From positions 20,204,493 through 20,268,492 of the forward strand of contig OY855908.1 of NCBI GenBank assembly GCA_963693305.1: a stretch of DNA of 64,000 bases, given 5' to 3'. Positions 12,601-21,010 of this stretch are shown in pieces (within the stretch, counting starts at the first letter, position 1; the number at the start of each line of letters is the position of its first letter). The notes below the pieces were generated by a model. The model had not been told where the DNA came from. It saw nothing but the letters and a program-made list of their open reading frames with translations, and did not search any database. The stretch is from Meandrina meandrites. Lineage: Eukaryota > Cnidaria > Anthozoa > Scleractinia > Meandrinidae. The translations under genes were made by a program, and so were the position numbers.

Positions 12601-13319
12601 TGTTAAAGTTTGCATGTGATGGTCAGACTAAAGTTCAAAGCAAAATTTCTGTAATCGCTAGCAAACATGCATGCACAACTTGGTTATTGACCAAGGTCAT
12701 AAAAACCAGTTTTTGACCCTAAATTTCTCGAAAACCTACCATATAACCTGCGATGAAAAAAAAGCCACTAAAACTAATAATGGCCAAACAAGGTAGTTCA
12801 TTTGGTTGTAGGCTGTAAGGGAAAATAAATCATTATTTACCCTCTAAAAACTGTAGTAGCCAACCTTTTTTTACCTTCCCAACTGAAAATAAATGCTCTG
12901 TTTTCTTTATTATTCACAACTAAATTTTCCTTTGAATGAAAATGACATGCATTAATTTTTTTTTCGCGCTGCTTTGAGCTTTCAAATTAAATTTTTGTGT
13001 GCAAATAATTTTTGTATTTAAACTGTTAACTCCCAAACACAACTAAAACAATGAATAAAAGGTTAGCTTTTGTCCACAACTTTGAATTGCATCTGGTTCA
13101 TACAGTGTCTTGGGAGATACAAAGTTTTGATGCATGCTATGTGATACCTTGTTGTCCAATAGAAAACTGTATTTCAGTTGGTGGGTACTGATCGATCGAT
13201 CGATCGATGATTGATAATGGCAAAAGAAATGAAAATAAAAAACTTAACTTACCTTGACTGTAGATATAAGAAATTAAAGTTGAAACGACAACCAAATAGA
13301 AAGCAATTCTTTGCTTCAT
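1503..13319 (-). CDS. Integrin beta subunit, 5' half of gene (11 coding exons, continues off the left edge)
   Basis: Integrin beta chains pair with an alpha chain in the plasma membrane and link extracellular matrix to the cytoskeleton. Seen in the spliced minus-strand reading: signal peptide (exon 1); cysteine-rich PSI domain with [13 protein letters not shown] and [12 protein letters not shown] (exons 2-3); start of the hybrid domain (exon 4); and the first two thirds of the beta-I domain. The beta-I part has the MIDAS motif DMSYS, the [15 protein letters not shown] cysteine pair [12 protein letters not shown], the SyMBS motif [32 protein letters not shown] and [12 protein letters not shown]. 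All internal junctions are GT..AG and keep frame. The rest of the beta-I domain, the EGF repeats, the membrane segment and the cytoplasmic tail are not in the window. Which integrin beta paralogue this is cannot be settled here. I see no stop codon or frameshift in any exon, so the gene looks intact. Confidence 0.96.
2000..2089 (-). CDS. Integrin beta exon 10 (beta-I domain)
   Basis: 90 nt, phase 0 to 0. It encodes [20 protein letters not shown] then [10 protein letters not shown], matching the L-x-G-I-V-x-P-N-D-G-x-C-H-L segment. Acceptor TTCTCAG|CTGGGG, donor GAACTG|GTATGG. Confidence 0.96.
2278..3610. repeat. 28-bp minisatellite with 11-unit higher-order repeat, in integrin intron
   Basis: About 47 head-to-tail copies of a unit near CCTAACTGATTAGCCATGGC plus ATAATTAG. 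Variants (GATGAAGCC, TTATAAGC, GATTGGCC, TAGCCATAGC) recur in a fixed order. The series starting TAGCCATAGC at 2521 recurs at 2831, a higher-order period of 310 bp made of 11 units, two of them 29 bp. It fills most of the intron between integrin exons 10 and 9 and ends about 90 bp from the exon 9 donor. There are no unique spacers, so it is not a CRISPR array. Confidence 0.95.
3701..3787 (-). CDS. Integrin beta exon 9 (beta-I core strand)
   Basis: 87 nt, phase 0 to 0. It encodes [20 protein letters not shown] then PFHVAGDGK. The aspartate of V-T-D-A is the conserved acidic ligand of the metal sites. Acceptor TTTTGCAG|CAAATT, donor GGAAAG|GTAGGT. Confidence 0.96.
4731..4820 (-). CDS. Integrin beta exon 8 (SyMBS loop)
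   Basis: 90 nt, phase 0 to 0. It encodes [20 protein letters not shown] then [11 protein letters not shown]-x-D-x-P-E is the synergistic metal-binding (SyMBS) loop and is complete. Acceptor GCTATAG|AAA, donor GAAAAG|GTTAGT. Confidence 0.96.
5037..6274. mobile_element. Mutator-like (MULE-type) element with 9-bp target duplication
   Basis: Terminal inverted repeats of about 85 bp: the left end starts TAGCCTGTGTACAGC and the right end closes GCTGTACACAGGCTA. The arms both carry the stretch with GTTATGGCGGCGTTAATCG. The element is flanked by a perfect 9-bp direct repeat GCTTGACAG at 5028-5036 and 6275-6283. Long inverted repeats with 9-bp target duplications are the hallmark of Mutator-like elements. 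There is no transposase in the 1.24 kb, so it is non-autonomous. It sits in the integrin intron between exons 8 and 7. Superfamily assignment is inferred from structure only. Confidence 0.85.
5296..5529 (+). CDS. Small Cys-rich open frame inside the MULE-type element, possible captured exon
   Basis: A 77-residue open frame with CVLCRNC near the N-terminus and a second HICRNC about 40 residues later, a C-x2-C-x2-C plus C-x2-C spacing suggestive of zinc binding. It lies wholly inside the 5037-6274 element. I do not recognise a named family with confidence. Mutator-like elements often carry captured host exons, which is one explanation; chance is another. The frame overlaps a second plus-strand open frame (5043-5351) that I regard as noise. 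Confidence 0.3.
   Translation: MMGSSSIICVLCRNCLVNKCDKNLVDARKSTAFNARQEILSLDIKVKINSAHICRNCLILLKIRCNGVDRPAHLLRS
6290..7390. other. Integrin intron, no gene seen
   Basis: AT-rich intron sequence between the MULE-type element and exon 7. The open frame at 6869-7234 has no recognisable domain and no integrin similarity. Confidence 0.5.
7391..7476. repeat. (ATT)n microsatellite
   Basis: Perfect ATT/TTA trinucleotide run preceded by a short ATC run, about 55 bp 5' to integrin exon 7 in plus coordinates (inside the downstream intron on the minus strand). Confidence 0.97.
7533..7635 (-). CDS. Integrin beta exon 7 (specificity-determining loop)
   Basis: 103 nt, phase 2 in, phase 0 out. It encodes [20 protein letters not shown] then [14 protein letters not shown]. 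The two cysteines bracket the short disulphide loop that sets ligand specificity in integrin beta chains. Acceptor TTTAG|GACAAAG, donor TTTGAG|GTTTGT. Confidence 0.95.
7868..7955 (-). CDS. Integrin beta exon 6 (beta-I domain)
   Basis: 88 nt, phase 1 in, phase 2 out. Acceptor TCTTCAG|CTGCAAG; donor ACTGA|GTATGT. It encodes [20 protein letters not shown] then [10 protein letters not shown], matching the highly conserved [11 protein letters not shown] region. An open frame continues on both sides but is intron read-through. Confidence 0.95.
8681..8812 (-). CDS. Integrin beta exon 5 (beta-I domain with MIDAS)
   Basis: 132 nt, phase 1 in and phase 1 out. It encodes the run containing [25 protein letters not shown] is the metal-ion-dependent adhesion site (MIDAS); the following M-K-D-D contributes the adjacent (ADMIDAS) site. 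All metal ligands expected here are present, so the ligand-binding site looks functional. Confidence 0.97.
9514..9806. mobile_element. Dispersed MITE-like repeat, copy 1 (second copy at 41069-41346)
   Basis: About 290 bp repeated at 41069-41346 with over 85% identity by eye. The left half is a hairpin: GGAAAATCCATTACCTGA pairs with TCAGGTAATGGATTTTCC, and inside it AAAACCGATATCGCAC pairs with GTGCGATATCGGTTTT. The tail ends GAGCTATGCGATTC. There is no coding capacity. No clear target duplication seen. It lies in the integrin intron between exons 5 and 4. Confidence 0.75.
10009..10072 (-). CDS. Integrin beta exon 4 (start of hybrid domain)
   Basis: 64 nt, phase 0 in and phase 1 out (ACAG|GTACAT). 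It encodes [20 protein letters not shown] then T. The Q-P-Q-x-V-x-L-x-L-R run is the conserved strand just before the beta-I insertion in integrin beta chains. Confidence 0.93.
11085..11186 (-). CDS. Integrin beta exon 3 (PSI domain, second part)
   Basis: Phase 0 to phase 0, 102 nt. It encodes [20 protein letters not shown] and on to VNEE. Acceptor TTTAG|AATTTT, donor GAAGAG|GTAAAT. It matches the conserved F-x-A-S-R-C-D segment after the first PSI cysteines. Confidence 0.95.
12215..12291 (-). CDS. Integrin beta exon 2 (PSI domain)
   Basis: Phase 1 in, phase 0 out (AAGGAG|GTAACT). It encodes [20 protein letters not shown] followed by AWCSKE. The spaced cysteines with the W between the last two are the PSI signature of integrin beta chains. 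Confidence 0.95.
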
Positions 13320-13328
13320 AATTAAATC
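13253..13328 (-). CDS. Integrin beta exon 1 (coding from 13319)
   Basis: The acceptor TTTGACAG precedes 13328; the start codon is at 13319-13317. Coding starts [20 protein letters not shown], a basic residue pair then a hydrophobic core typical of a signal peptide. The donor is CAAG|GTAAGTT and the exon ends in phase 1. A 9-nt leader between acceptor and ATG implies a non-coding exon upstream. Confidence 0.92.
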
Positions 13329-13820
13329 CTGTCAAAAAAAGAAAAGGATAATGAAAACTGCATTCAGGCCCACTGAAAGTCTTTTAAACTAAATTCACTG
13401 AACAAATGAGCGAAAACTAACAATGAAAAAGATAAACATAAAAAAGGTTGAACTGTCTAGGAAACATAAATCTTTAAAATTCAGCGTACATGTAAAGTTC
13501 AGTGCGGTACAAGCTTACAAAAAGAAGTTTTTGACAAGCTATACACTAACAAGTCTTCATAGGCAGTAGTTTTCTAATAATTCTTATGACACAGTTTTGG
13601 AATAGAATCAATGAACGACACTTGTAGATGAAGTTTGCTGCAATTTCCATGTTATTTCAGCGAATTGAATTGTTCGTATGAGCCCCAGTCTGAAGTATAA
13701 CCAGCTGCTCCGATCAACCCTCAAATGAACATCAACAAGAAGCCCACATTCTACACATTATTAAAGCCGCAGCGACCAAAATAGTTAATTTTCTGACACC
13801 TAAGAACATGTAAAACTTAC

Positions 13821-13955
13821 CTAAACTGTAATATCGTCGCCAAAATAACGTACGAAGCCTTCCAATATTTCAATGAAATCTGAAAACCAAAACACTACAA
13901 CTCGAAAAGTTATAGGATCGAACGGATCTTATGCTGAGGAAGTGCTTGAATTCCT
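13821..13955 (-). other. Likely 5' UTR exon of the integrin beta gene
   Basis: Exon 1 has an acceptor 9 nt before its ATG, so an upstream non-coding exon is required. The best nearby donor on the minus strand is GTTTAG|GTAAGTTTT ending at 13821. The upstream limit is a guess. No start codon in a good context was seen in it. Confidence 0.4.
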
Positions 13956-14000
13956 TCACTCCAAATATGGGTATGGTTGCCATATTCAGCAGGAATGATC

Positions 14001-14032
14001 GGGGCGGCAACCCTGACTCCTTCACTTCCGGT
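14001..14032 (-). promoter_or_regulatory. Candidate integrin beta promoter elements (GC box, ETS-type site)
   Basis: GGGGCGG lies at 14001-14007 and CACTTCCGGT (ACCGGAAGTG on the minus strand) at 14023-14032, just upstream of the candidate 5' UTR exon. ACCGGAAGTG is the standard ETS/GABP-type site found in many animal TATA-less promoters. Position and motif are seen; activity is inferred. Confidence 0.35.
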
Positions 14033-14274
14033 TCCTCTTTGGTGTGGATGGAGTTTTATAATATGACGTATATCCGGTAGAAAAAATATTCCACCCGAGT
14101 GGCGAAAAATCCGTCACGTCCGTTGCAGAATTGAGTTCTCAGTTTTCAGCCAATAGCATGCTCTGTTAATTCGTTACTTGCGAATAACTTGTTTTAAAAT
14201 CATTGTTGGAATTATTGTAAATAAAGTAGTTAAATTTTAGTGATAGTCTTTTTTTATTAGTCTTCTTTTTTAGG

Positions 14275-16551
14275 TGGCAAAAGGACCCAGAAACGAAGAA
14301 GAACACGGCATCCACGTGGATCTACATCTTATGCTAAAAGGAAGGCCCCCATTCGTTTAGATACATCCACTGTCATTAACCTTTCTAACGTTACATTAAC
14401 TGAGGATGAAATACTTCTGTTGTCAAGAGGCTTAACCTTTTGTCCGACCCCTAGGCATATTGATTGGGCCCAGGTGAAAGCCGACATCAATGATTTTTCA
14501 AGACGTTTACGCCTCAAAGAGTTCTTCTACGACGATGAAATTAACTGTGACCTTGAACCTAATCCTTTCCGACTCAAAAGCACATGGTGTCCTCCAGCAA
14601 ATCGAGAACCACTTCTCGACATGTACATTGATTCTGTTGAAGAAGATGTCATGACAGCTAAACCCACACGCATCCGTGACAACCTAACTCGTAGAGAACG
14701 ACAATCCCTCAAAAAACTACGACGACGAACAGATATTGTCATTAAACCTGCGGATAAAGGTTCCGGTACTGTAGTTATGAACCGACAGAGCTATTTAGAT
14801 GAATGCTACAGACAACTTAACGATCAACTATTTTACAAACGGGTTACTGAAGATCCTACCGAAGATATCAACAAACGAGGCCATTTCTACCTTAGAGGCT
14901 ACTAGCAGATAAAATCATAGATAAGGAAACCCACCGATATCTAACTCCTCAAGATCCTAAAGCTGGTCGTTTCTACATCCTGCCTAAAGTTCACAAACCT
15001 CGAAACCCTGGGCGACCAATCGTCTCAGCAAATGGACACCCCACTGAGAAAATATCCGAGTTTGTTAGTTATCATCTGAATCCTTTGGTACAGACACTAC
15101 CTTCCTACATAAAGAACACCACTCATCTGCTCAACAAGCTTAAAGATATTAACACTCTACCTTCCAGTGCTATCCTTGTAACCCTTGACGTATCTTCTTT
15201 ATACACGAACATCCCGACCAACGAGGGCATTGATGCATGTAGAAAAGTTCTAGACCAACGAACTGAAAAATCTGTTCCTACCGAATCTCTCTGAGATCTA
15301 ATGCGCATGATACTGACCATGAATAACTTCGTCTTCAACGGTGAACATTTTATCCAACAACATGGCACAGCAATGGGCACAAGGATGGCATCAGCTTTCG
15401 CCAATCTTTTTATGGGGGAGTTTGAGAAAAAAGCCCTTGAAGGTTATGTGGACAAACCTTTTCTTTGGTAATGACATTTTATGGTTTGGACACACGGAAA
15501 CGAAAAGCTTGATAGCTTCATTACCTACCTAAACAGCATCCATCCCACTATCAAATTCACCAGTGAACGTTCAACCACTTCTATTCCCTTCTTAGACGTC
15601 AATATCCAACTCGAGAATGGAAAAATCTATTGCAAACCTACTGACAAACACCAATACTTGCTACATTCCTCAAGTCATCCGTACCACACCAAGAAGTCAA
15701 TCCCCTACAGCCTCGCTCTCCGCTTACGCCGTATTTGCTCCAAAGATGATTATTTCGACAGCCGATCTACAGAACTACAACAGTACTTAACAAAAAGAGG
15801 ATATAAACCCCGTTTCGTAAGAGGCCAAATCTCAAGAGCCAAACTCATTCCTAGAAATGACACTCTGAAAGAACAAAGTCACGACATCAAAAAACCCATC
15901 AGAGTCCCATTCACAATCACCTATAACCCAGCCTTACCTAACATCAACAAAATACTGCAGAAGAAACAACCCATTCTCAATACAACAGCACGCTTACAAA
16001 AAATCTACAAAGAAACACCTGTTGTGGCTTATCGGCGTTCACCAAATCTCCGTGACCTATTAGTTCGGGCAAAACTCAAAAATCCAGCAAACCCTACAAC
16101 CAACCAACCACATGGCACTTTCCGCTGCAACTCCAAACACGGATGTCTCACCTGCCCCCACATAGAAGATGGTAGAACAACGTACACATTCAGCAACACG
16201 GGAGAGGTACGGGAAATCAAGCAACATATCAATTGCAAATCCACAAACTTAACGTACATGATAGAATGTCAGAATTGTAAGAAACAATACATAGGGGAGA
16301 CTAAGCGTACACTTCGTGAACGATTCACCGAACACAGACAAGCCACAAATAACCCTAGTCACGCTAACGCTACAGCAGTAGTACCTACACATTTCAACCT
16401 GCCGGATCACTCTATTAAAGACATGAAACTGATTCCTCTCGAACTTCAACCCACGAACAATGCTTCTCGTAGAAAAGCTAGAGAAGCCTATTTGATAGAA
16501 AAAGGTCAAACACTCACACCACATGGCATCAATCGACGGAATGGACATTAA
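14275..16551 (+). pseudogene. Penelope-like element: reverse transcriptase plus GIY-YIG endonuclease, inactivated
   Basis: Penelope-like elements copy RNA to DNA and cut target DNA with a C-terminal GIY-YIG nuclease. Domains in order: basic N-terminus (KRRRTRHPR); RT N-terminal block with DIVIKPADKGSGTVVM; FYILPKVHKPRNPGRPIVS; VTLDVSSLYTNIP; QHGTAMGTRMASAFANLFMG; linker with a zinc-finger-like CNSKHGCLTC; GIY-YIG nuclease TYMIECQNCKKQYIGET and distal AREAYLIEKGQ carrying the expected glutamate. Breaks: a one-base frameshift at about 14895-14902, TGA at 15292-15294, and TAA TGA at 15469-15474 exactly where the YxDD catalytic box should be. The part from 14899 to 16551 otherwise stays in one frame. 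A pyrimidine tract ending TTTTTTAG at 14274 looks like a splice acceptor, so an N-terminal exon may be missing. Confidence 0.92.
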
Positions 16552-16890
16552 CTAGTCAATTTATTTTATTTTATTTTCATTTTTATTTTCATCTTTTATA
16601 TATTTGCATGTTATTCCCATTTTTCTCAAATTTTGTTTTGGCTATTCTGGTATTTTTTGCATTTTTCAGCGTTGTATATAGTTATGTATCTTATTTCATT
16701 ATATCTACATGTAGTTAAACATTAACTGCCATTGTATGTATATCCCTATTCAAATTTTAGAGCCGTTAGTTTCACATTGTACTGGCCCTGAAGAAGACTA
16801 GCTCTGCTATACCAGCCTTACAATCAATTTGGTTTTATCTTTTTTTATTGTATTAAATTTTATAACTTATTTTATTTATGACTATGTACG
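16552..16890 (+). other. Probable 3' UTR of the Penelope-like element
   Basis: AT-rich sequence following the stop, with CCCTGAAGAAGACTAGCTC near 16787, typical of a short non-coding tail. The exact 3' end is not resolved; it stops before the 49-bp repeats at 16895. Confidence 0.4.
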
Positions 16891-16894
16891 TTTA

Positions 16895-16992
16895 TTGCCC
16901 CCGCAGGGTTTTGGCCCAGAGGCCAAAACCCGAAGAGGCATCATTGCCCCCGCAGGGTTTTGGCCCAGAGGCCAAAACCCGAGGAGGCATCA
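16895..16992. repeat. Two tandem 49-bp units with internal palindrome
   Basis: Two copies of TGCCCCCGCAGGGTTTTGGC plus 29 bp. Each contains the inverted pair GGGTTTTGGCC / GGCCAAAACCC. They directly precede unit A of the 1.4-kb tandem pair. Confidence 0.9.
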
Positions 16993-16993
16993 T

Positions 16994-18402
16994 TGTAGTC
17001 CGCGCGTATATAGAGTATATATATATAGTATACCAGACAAAATCTCGACTTGGCCAAAGTGGGACCGCAAGTAGTATCGGTAGGTGTGATAAAATGCCCG
17101 CAAGTGGTATCGGTAGGTGTGATAAAATTTCCTGTACGGTGATTGGTCAATGATGACGCAAGATAAACGATGATTGGGTGATGATGACAAACCAAAGCGT
17201 GAGCACGTGCACAAATGACAACAAGTCATCAAACGACGCTTGCAAACGTTGATTGCAGTTGGGTTGCTACAGTTTCCTTCGAGCTGTCTTGATTTCATGA
17301 TCACAAGGTCTAGAAGCCGAAACTTACGCAATTGATATGATCAAAAACAAGAATAGTACGTATTGGTCTAGAAATTTCTCTTGTTAGCGCGTTGCGAGCA
17401 GCTCTCGTTCGCTCGCAGGATTGACAGACTCAATCCGAAATCGAGATTTGTCAGACACAAATCAAACTTTACACGAGGGGTTTGAAAGACTCAGGCCACA
17501 GCCAAGATATAAAGTTAGCAGCTGCAATAAGTTCATAAAAAATTAAAGAAGGAAAGTTTTAAAAAGATACCGCGAGCATTGAAACTCGCAGAGAAGTGAG
17601 AAAGTTTTCACTTGAGACACACATGTATAACTAGCCAGTTGTCGAGCCAGTGCTTTCAGCTCTTAGCTGGAACATCATACCTTAAAAAAAAAACTCAAGT
17701 GGTAGAAATAACAGATAAAAGACTCGATCAGTCTTCAGGCATTTAAGTAAAATTTGTACTGAGATTTGCCAAGAAGGAAAGAGAATTCAAAAGAGTTCTT
17801 GAGATAATTAAAACTCACGACAGGCGTTTACATTGACAGAGGTGAGAAATCTTTTGGCATCCGTTTCGAGCTCAGCTGTCAAGTTGGTCATTATATTGAA
17901 ACAAAAAATCTGAAGACAGCTGGTCTCAATTGATAGTTTTAAAACGTTTGTCTATTACCAAAGTTTATCCTCACTGAGATCACTCGTTACAGCAAAAAAA
18001 GCAAAATGATCTCAGGAAGTTGGGGACGCGTTCGTGTAATTAAATTTACGTGATTATTACATGAAATCCTTCAGAATTTTTGCATAATTTTTCTTTGTTT
18101 TACTTAGCTACTTGACCTCAACAATTCATACTGAAAGTTTGTTTTAAATGGCACGTCCTCGTCCCATGATCTTGAAAAAGAGAAGGCCAGAAACAAGTCA
18201 TGCTTTGTGAGCAGAACACGAGAAAATTAGTGCTTTCTTCTGAATTATCGCAAGACTGTTCCTAACAAAAAACTTATTTTCAATCAATTAAGAAAATAGA
18301 ATAGCCAAAATATCAAGCGAAATAATTGACTGTAGTAACGAATACGCTGAGAAAAAAAAAAGGATAACAGCGGGGGCAGCTGTAGTGTTAACTATCCCTA
18401 GT
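16994..18402. repeat. 1.4-kb tandem unit, copy A (Helitron-like ends)
   Basis: Starts TGTAGTCCGCGCGTATATA and ends TATCCCTAGT. The same unit follows head-to-tail at 18403. Near the 3' end, ACAGC and GCTGT form a 5-bp stem around GGGGGCA, and the unit closes CTAGT, which fits the CTRRT plus hairpin of Helitrons. Head-to-tail copies also fit rolling-circle elements, but the stem is short and no Rep/helicase is present. It contains two 39-bp sub-repeats at about 17067-17130 (CGCAAGTRGTATCGGTAGGT). No coding frame. Confidence 0.7.
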
Positions 18403-18484
18403 TGTAGTCCGCGCGTATATACAGTATACCAGACAAACCAGACAAAATCTCGATTTGCCCAAAGTGGGCCCGCAAGTAGTATTG

Positions 18485-19604
18485 TGTAACGGTATATTTT
18501 TCCTTGTGGGCGTACGGAAACACGGGCGAACTCTGAACGTGAGATACGAGACAACTGCGACGATAGTTTGCAGGGAAAATTAGACTCAAACGGGGCACTC
18601 GCTTGCAAGGAAGAGCCGTTACACTCTTGGGTACCGGGATCTAACCACGAACTGGACGGACAGCAACAGCAACAACTCAGCTTGGATCCAACAGCAATTT
18701 ATTCCAACTTAGTGTGTAATCGTAGTCGGAGATGTAGACTTAGAAATTTAATCGAAGAAATGTAATCGAAGAAATGTAATCGTAGAAATGTAATCGAAGA
18801 AATGTAATCGTAGAAATGTAATCGAAGAACCTTTACAAATGCGGTTACTTATATATGATTCGTACACGCGTCTATTGTTAACAGAGTAAAATAAGTGCGC
18901 TAACACCAAGATGTCAAAGGTGATTACAAGTCCTTGAGGATAGCGCAACCTAATAAAAATTCTAACTTAACTTTCCGAGTTTATTGTTAAAAGTGTTCGT
19001 TGCTTGGCAGAGAAAGTTACAACTAAAATTACACTAATTAAAACTACCGAACGAAATTAAAACTAGTGAATAGCTAATAAATCTTGAAGTGTTAACGAGC
19101 GGTTTCTTGCCGACCGATCGCGCCTCAAATATATTAAGCAACTAAAACATTAATTAAACAACTAGATGTGTCAAGAACTGTATTCATACTTAAAACGCGA
19201 TGAGTCAGCAACCAACAGGTAGTTAATTAATCCTATTCAAGTGAACAGCAGATGCGAGATCGGCACGAGAGTCATTTAGCAAAACACTCTGAAAACTAAA
19301 TTAAATACTGAGAAAATGTAACACATTTTTAGAAATTCGACAAGCGCGGAACTCGTAAGTAATTAGCCACGATAATAAACCAAAACAACCGCTATTACTA
19401 AAAATAAGTGACACAAAAAGTTCGGAAGTAAAAAGGAACGATCTATTATTTAAACTTTACGCCTTTTTATATTAAACGACCAAAATAATAGATCAACAGG
19501 TTATTTTTGGCTAATCAGGTGCTGCTGGCTTTTGTAAGTGTTTTTAAAATGCTAAATATGGTTAAACATAGAAATGACTCAAATACGGTAAATTCTCCGT
19601 AACA
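18485..19604 (-). repeat. 3' LTR (1120 bp) of the LTR element
   Basis: On the minus strand it starts TGTTACGGAG and ends CCGTTACA, the usual TG..CA. Just upstream in the element is a polypurine tract AAGGTGGAAGGAG (19605-19617). Within the LTR a 14-bp repeat (GTAATCGAAGAAAT and the GTAGAAAT variant) occurs about six times at 18747-18828. Confidence 0.85.
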
Positions 19605-19941
19605 CTCCTTCCACCTTAAATCGAGACCTCCTGGTCGAGCAAAAATAAAACAAACGTGGGACTCAACATTAACTAACTCATGTGACATACTAATTCGCAA
19701 CTATCTTCATGCACAATTTTTTTTTTTAAAGCAACGTGTGTTTTCTCCTATTTGTACCATTTCATCAATTTGCACGGAAATGTAAAATGCTTCGTTGTCT
19801 CTTCGCTCTTTCACTTAAAGATCTTAACTTTGTAAGTCTTATATCACCTTTTCAGATAATGCTTCTCTCTGCAAAATGTGGACTCATTTTACTTGAACTT
19901 AATTGCTTATCGTTTCATTACTCTAAGCATGTTTGTATGAC

Positions 19942-20590
19942 TCAATAATGCGGTACTTGATTTCCAGGGCGTGCAGTAATAACATCAATGGCAGCTCTCT
20001 TGTCAACTTCTTGTGAATCCTGCATGTCACTTGTTAATGGGCTCGAACAATCAGATTTCGGCGCTTCCTGGATATCACCTGATTTCAATACTTTATGTCT
20101 CTCTGCTTCTTGTTCCTTTGTTTCCACACTTCGATCAGATTCCTTGTCAACCACTTGAGAATGGGTAACTGGGGTAGAAAGGACACGCGCATCTCCGATG
20201 ATATCGTCTGGGGATCCGTGGACGAAGAACTTCGGTAGTTTCTGAATAACTGAGTAGTCGTGGTTTTGCGCGTGCGAAGCTGTAACAAGGTAGAGTAGAA
20301 TGAGCAACAAAACTAAGAGCGATCGATGGAGACCCATTTCTTTGTTCTTATCACTTCGATGAATTGGTTTGGACTCGTGAATCTTTGGTAAGGGCACTGG
20401 ATGAACAACAGTGGTGACGGATTTCTTTACTTTTAACTTCTTCTGTTGAGGAAGGAAGGTACTCACAACTGGCATTGTCGGTGTACTGGTGTGTTTTTCA
20501 AGACGTGCTGTTCCTTTGAAAGAGAGAGTACCTTCTACCAGGTCAATTTGGGCGCCGTTGTGTTGTAGGAAATCACGACTGAGGACTGCA
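19942..20590 (-). CDS. End of protease fused to a signal-peptide-like frame, element 3' ORF
   Basis: An open frame that carries the protease C-terminus, a basic linker (KKLKVKKSV), then MGLHRSLLVLLLILLYLVTA followed by SHAQ, which looks like a signal peptide with a cleavage site. The last 110 residues are polar with many Q/E/D/S. The likely origin is an envelope-like or other 3' ORF joined to protease by deletion of pol. No fusion peptide or transmembrane anchor is seen after the signal. Function not assignable. Confidence 0.5.
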
Positions 20591-21010
20591 TCATATGCGA
20601 GGCTCGCATGACGTGAAACTCGCAGGAATGCTTACTTCCATGTAAGTGCAAGGGTATGGAAATCTTTCCTAATACGGGCACTTTCTCTCCACTGACTGTC
20701 TGGACAAACGATAAGGAGTCGGCCTTCATAATAGGCGGGAACTGACCATAAATCTTCATTACGAACTGTTTGTCAATGGCTGATACACACGCACCAGTAT
20801 CCACGACTAATTGAACTGTGTGGCTTGATATTTCACCTTCTACAGTTAGGTCACTGAGATTCAGGTTGGTGTTACCTTTGGATGACAAGGAAACATGTCC
20901 CTGCTTCTGCTGATCATTGGCTGATGTTTGTTTCTGACTAGTTGTTTTGTCTTGCTTAGGTAGGGCAGCGATTGTTGGATCTGTTGAGTTCCCTTCTCCT
21001 TCAAAATTTA
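20535..21010 (-). pseudogene. Retropepsin (aspartic protease) of the LTR element
   Basis: The -1 frame opens at the gag stop (about 21010) and encodes LNFEGEGNSTDP, a Q/K-rich linker, then the protease with VQLVVDTGACVSAID; D-T-G-A is the catalytic loop. A frameshift near 20590 moves the C-terminal part, with RDFLQHNGAQIDLVEGTLSF, into the frame that continues to 19942. The protein would process gag in an intact element; this copy is broken. Confidence 0.85.

Larger units (their letters stand above)
10073..13252. other. Integrin introns between exons 4, 3, 2 and 1
   Basis: Apart from exons 3 (11085-11186) and 2 (12215-12291) this stretch is AT-rich intron. It contains a short (ATCG)n run near 13190-13207 and no further open frame that I can support. 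Confidence 0.5.

Noticed and set aside
14420..14905. Independent gene for the first Penelope-like frame
   Set aside because: It is one piece of a single element; the following RT blocks continue one base out of frame.
19942..20475. Host secreted protein with signal peptide
   Set aside because: The frame is continuous with the retropepsin C-terminus and lies between the polypurine tract and gag of an LTR element.
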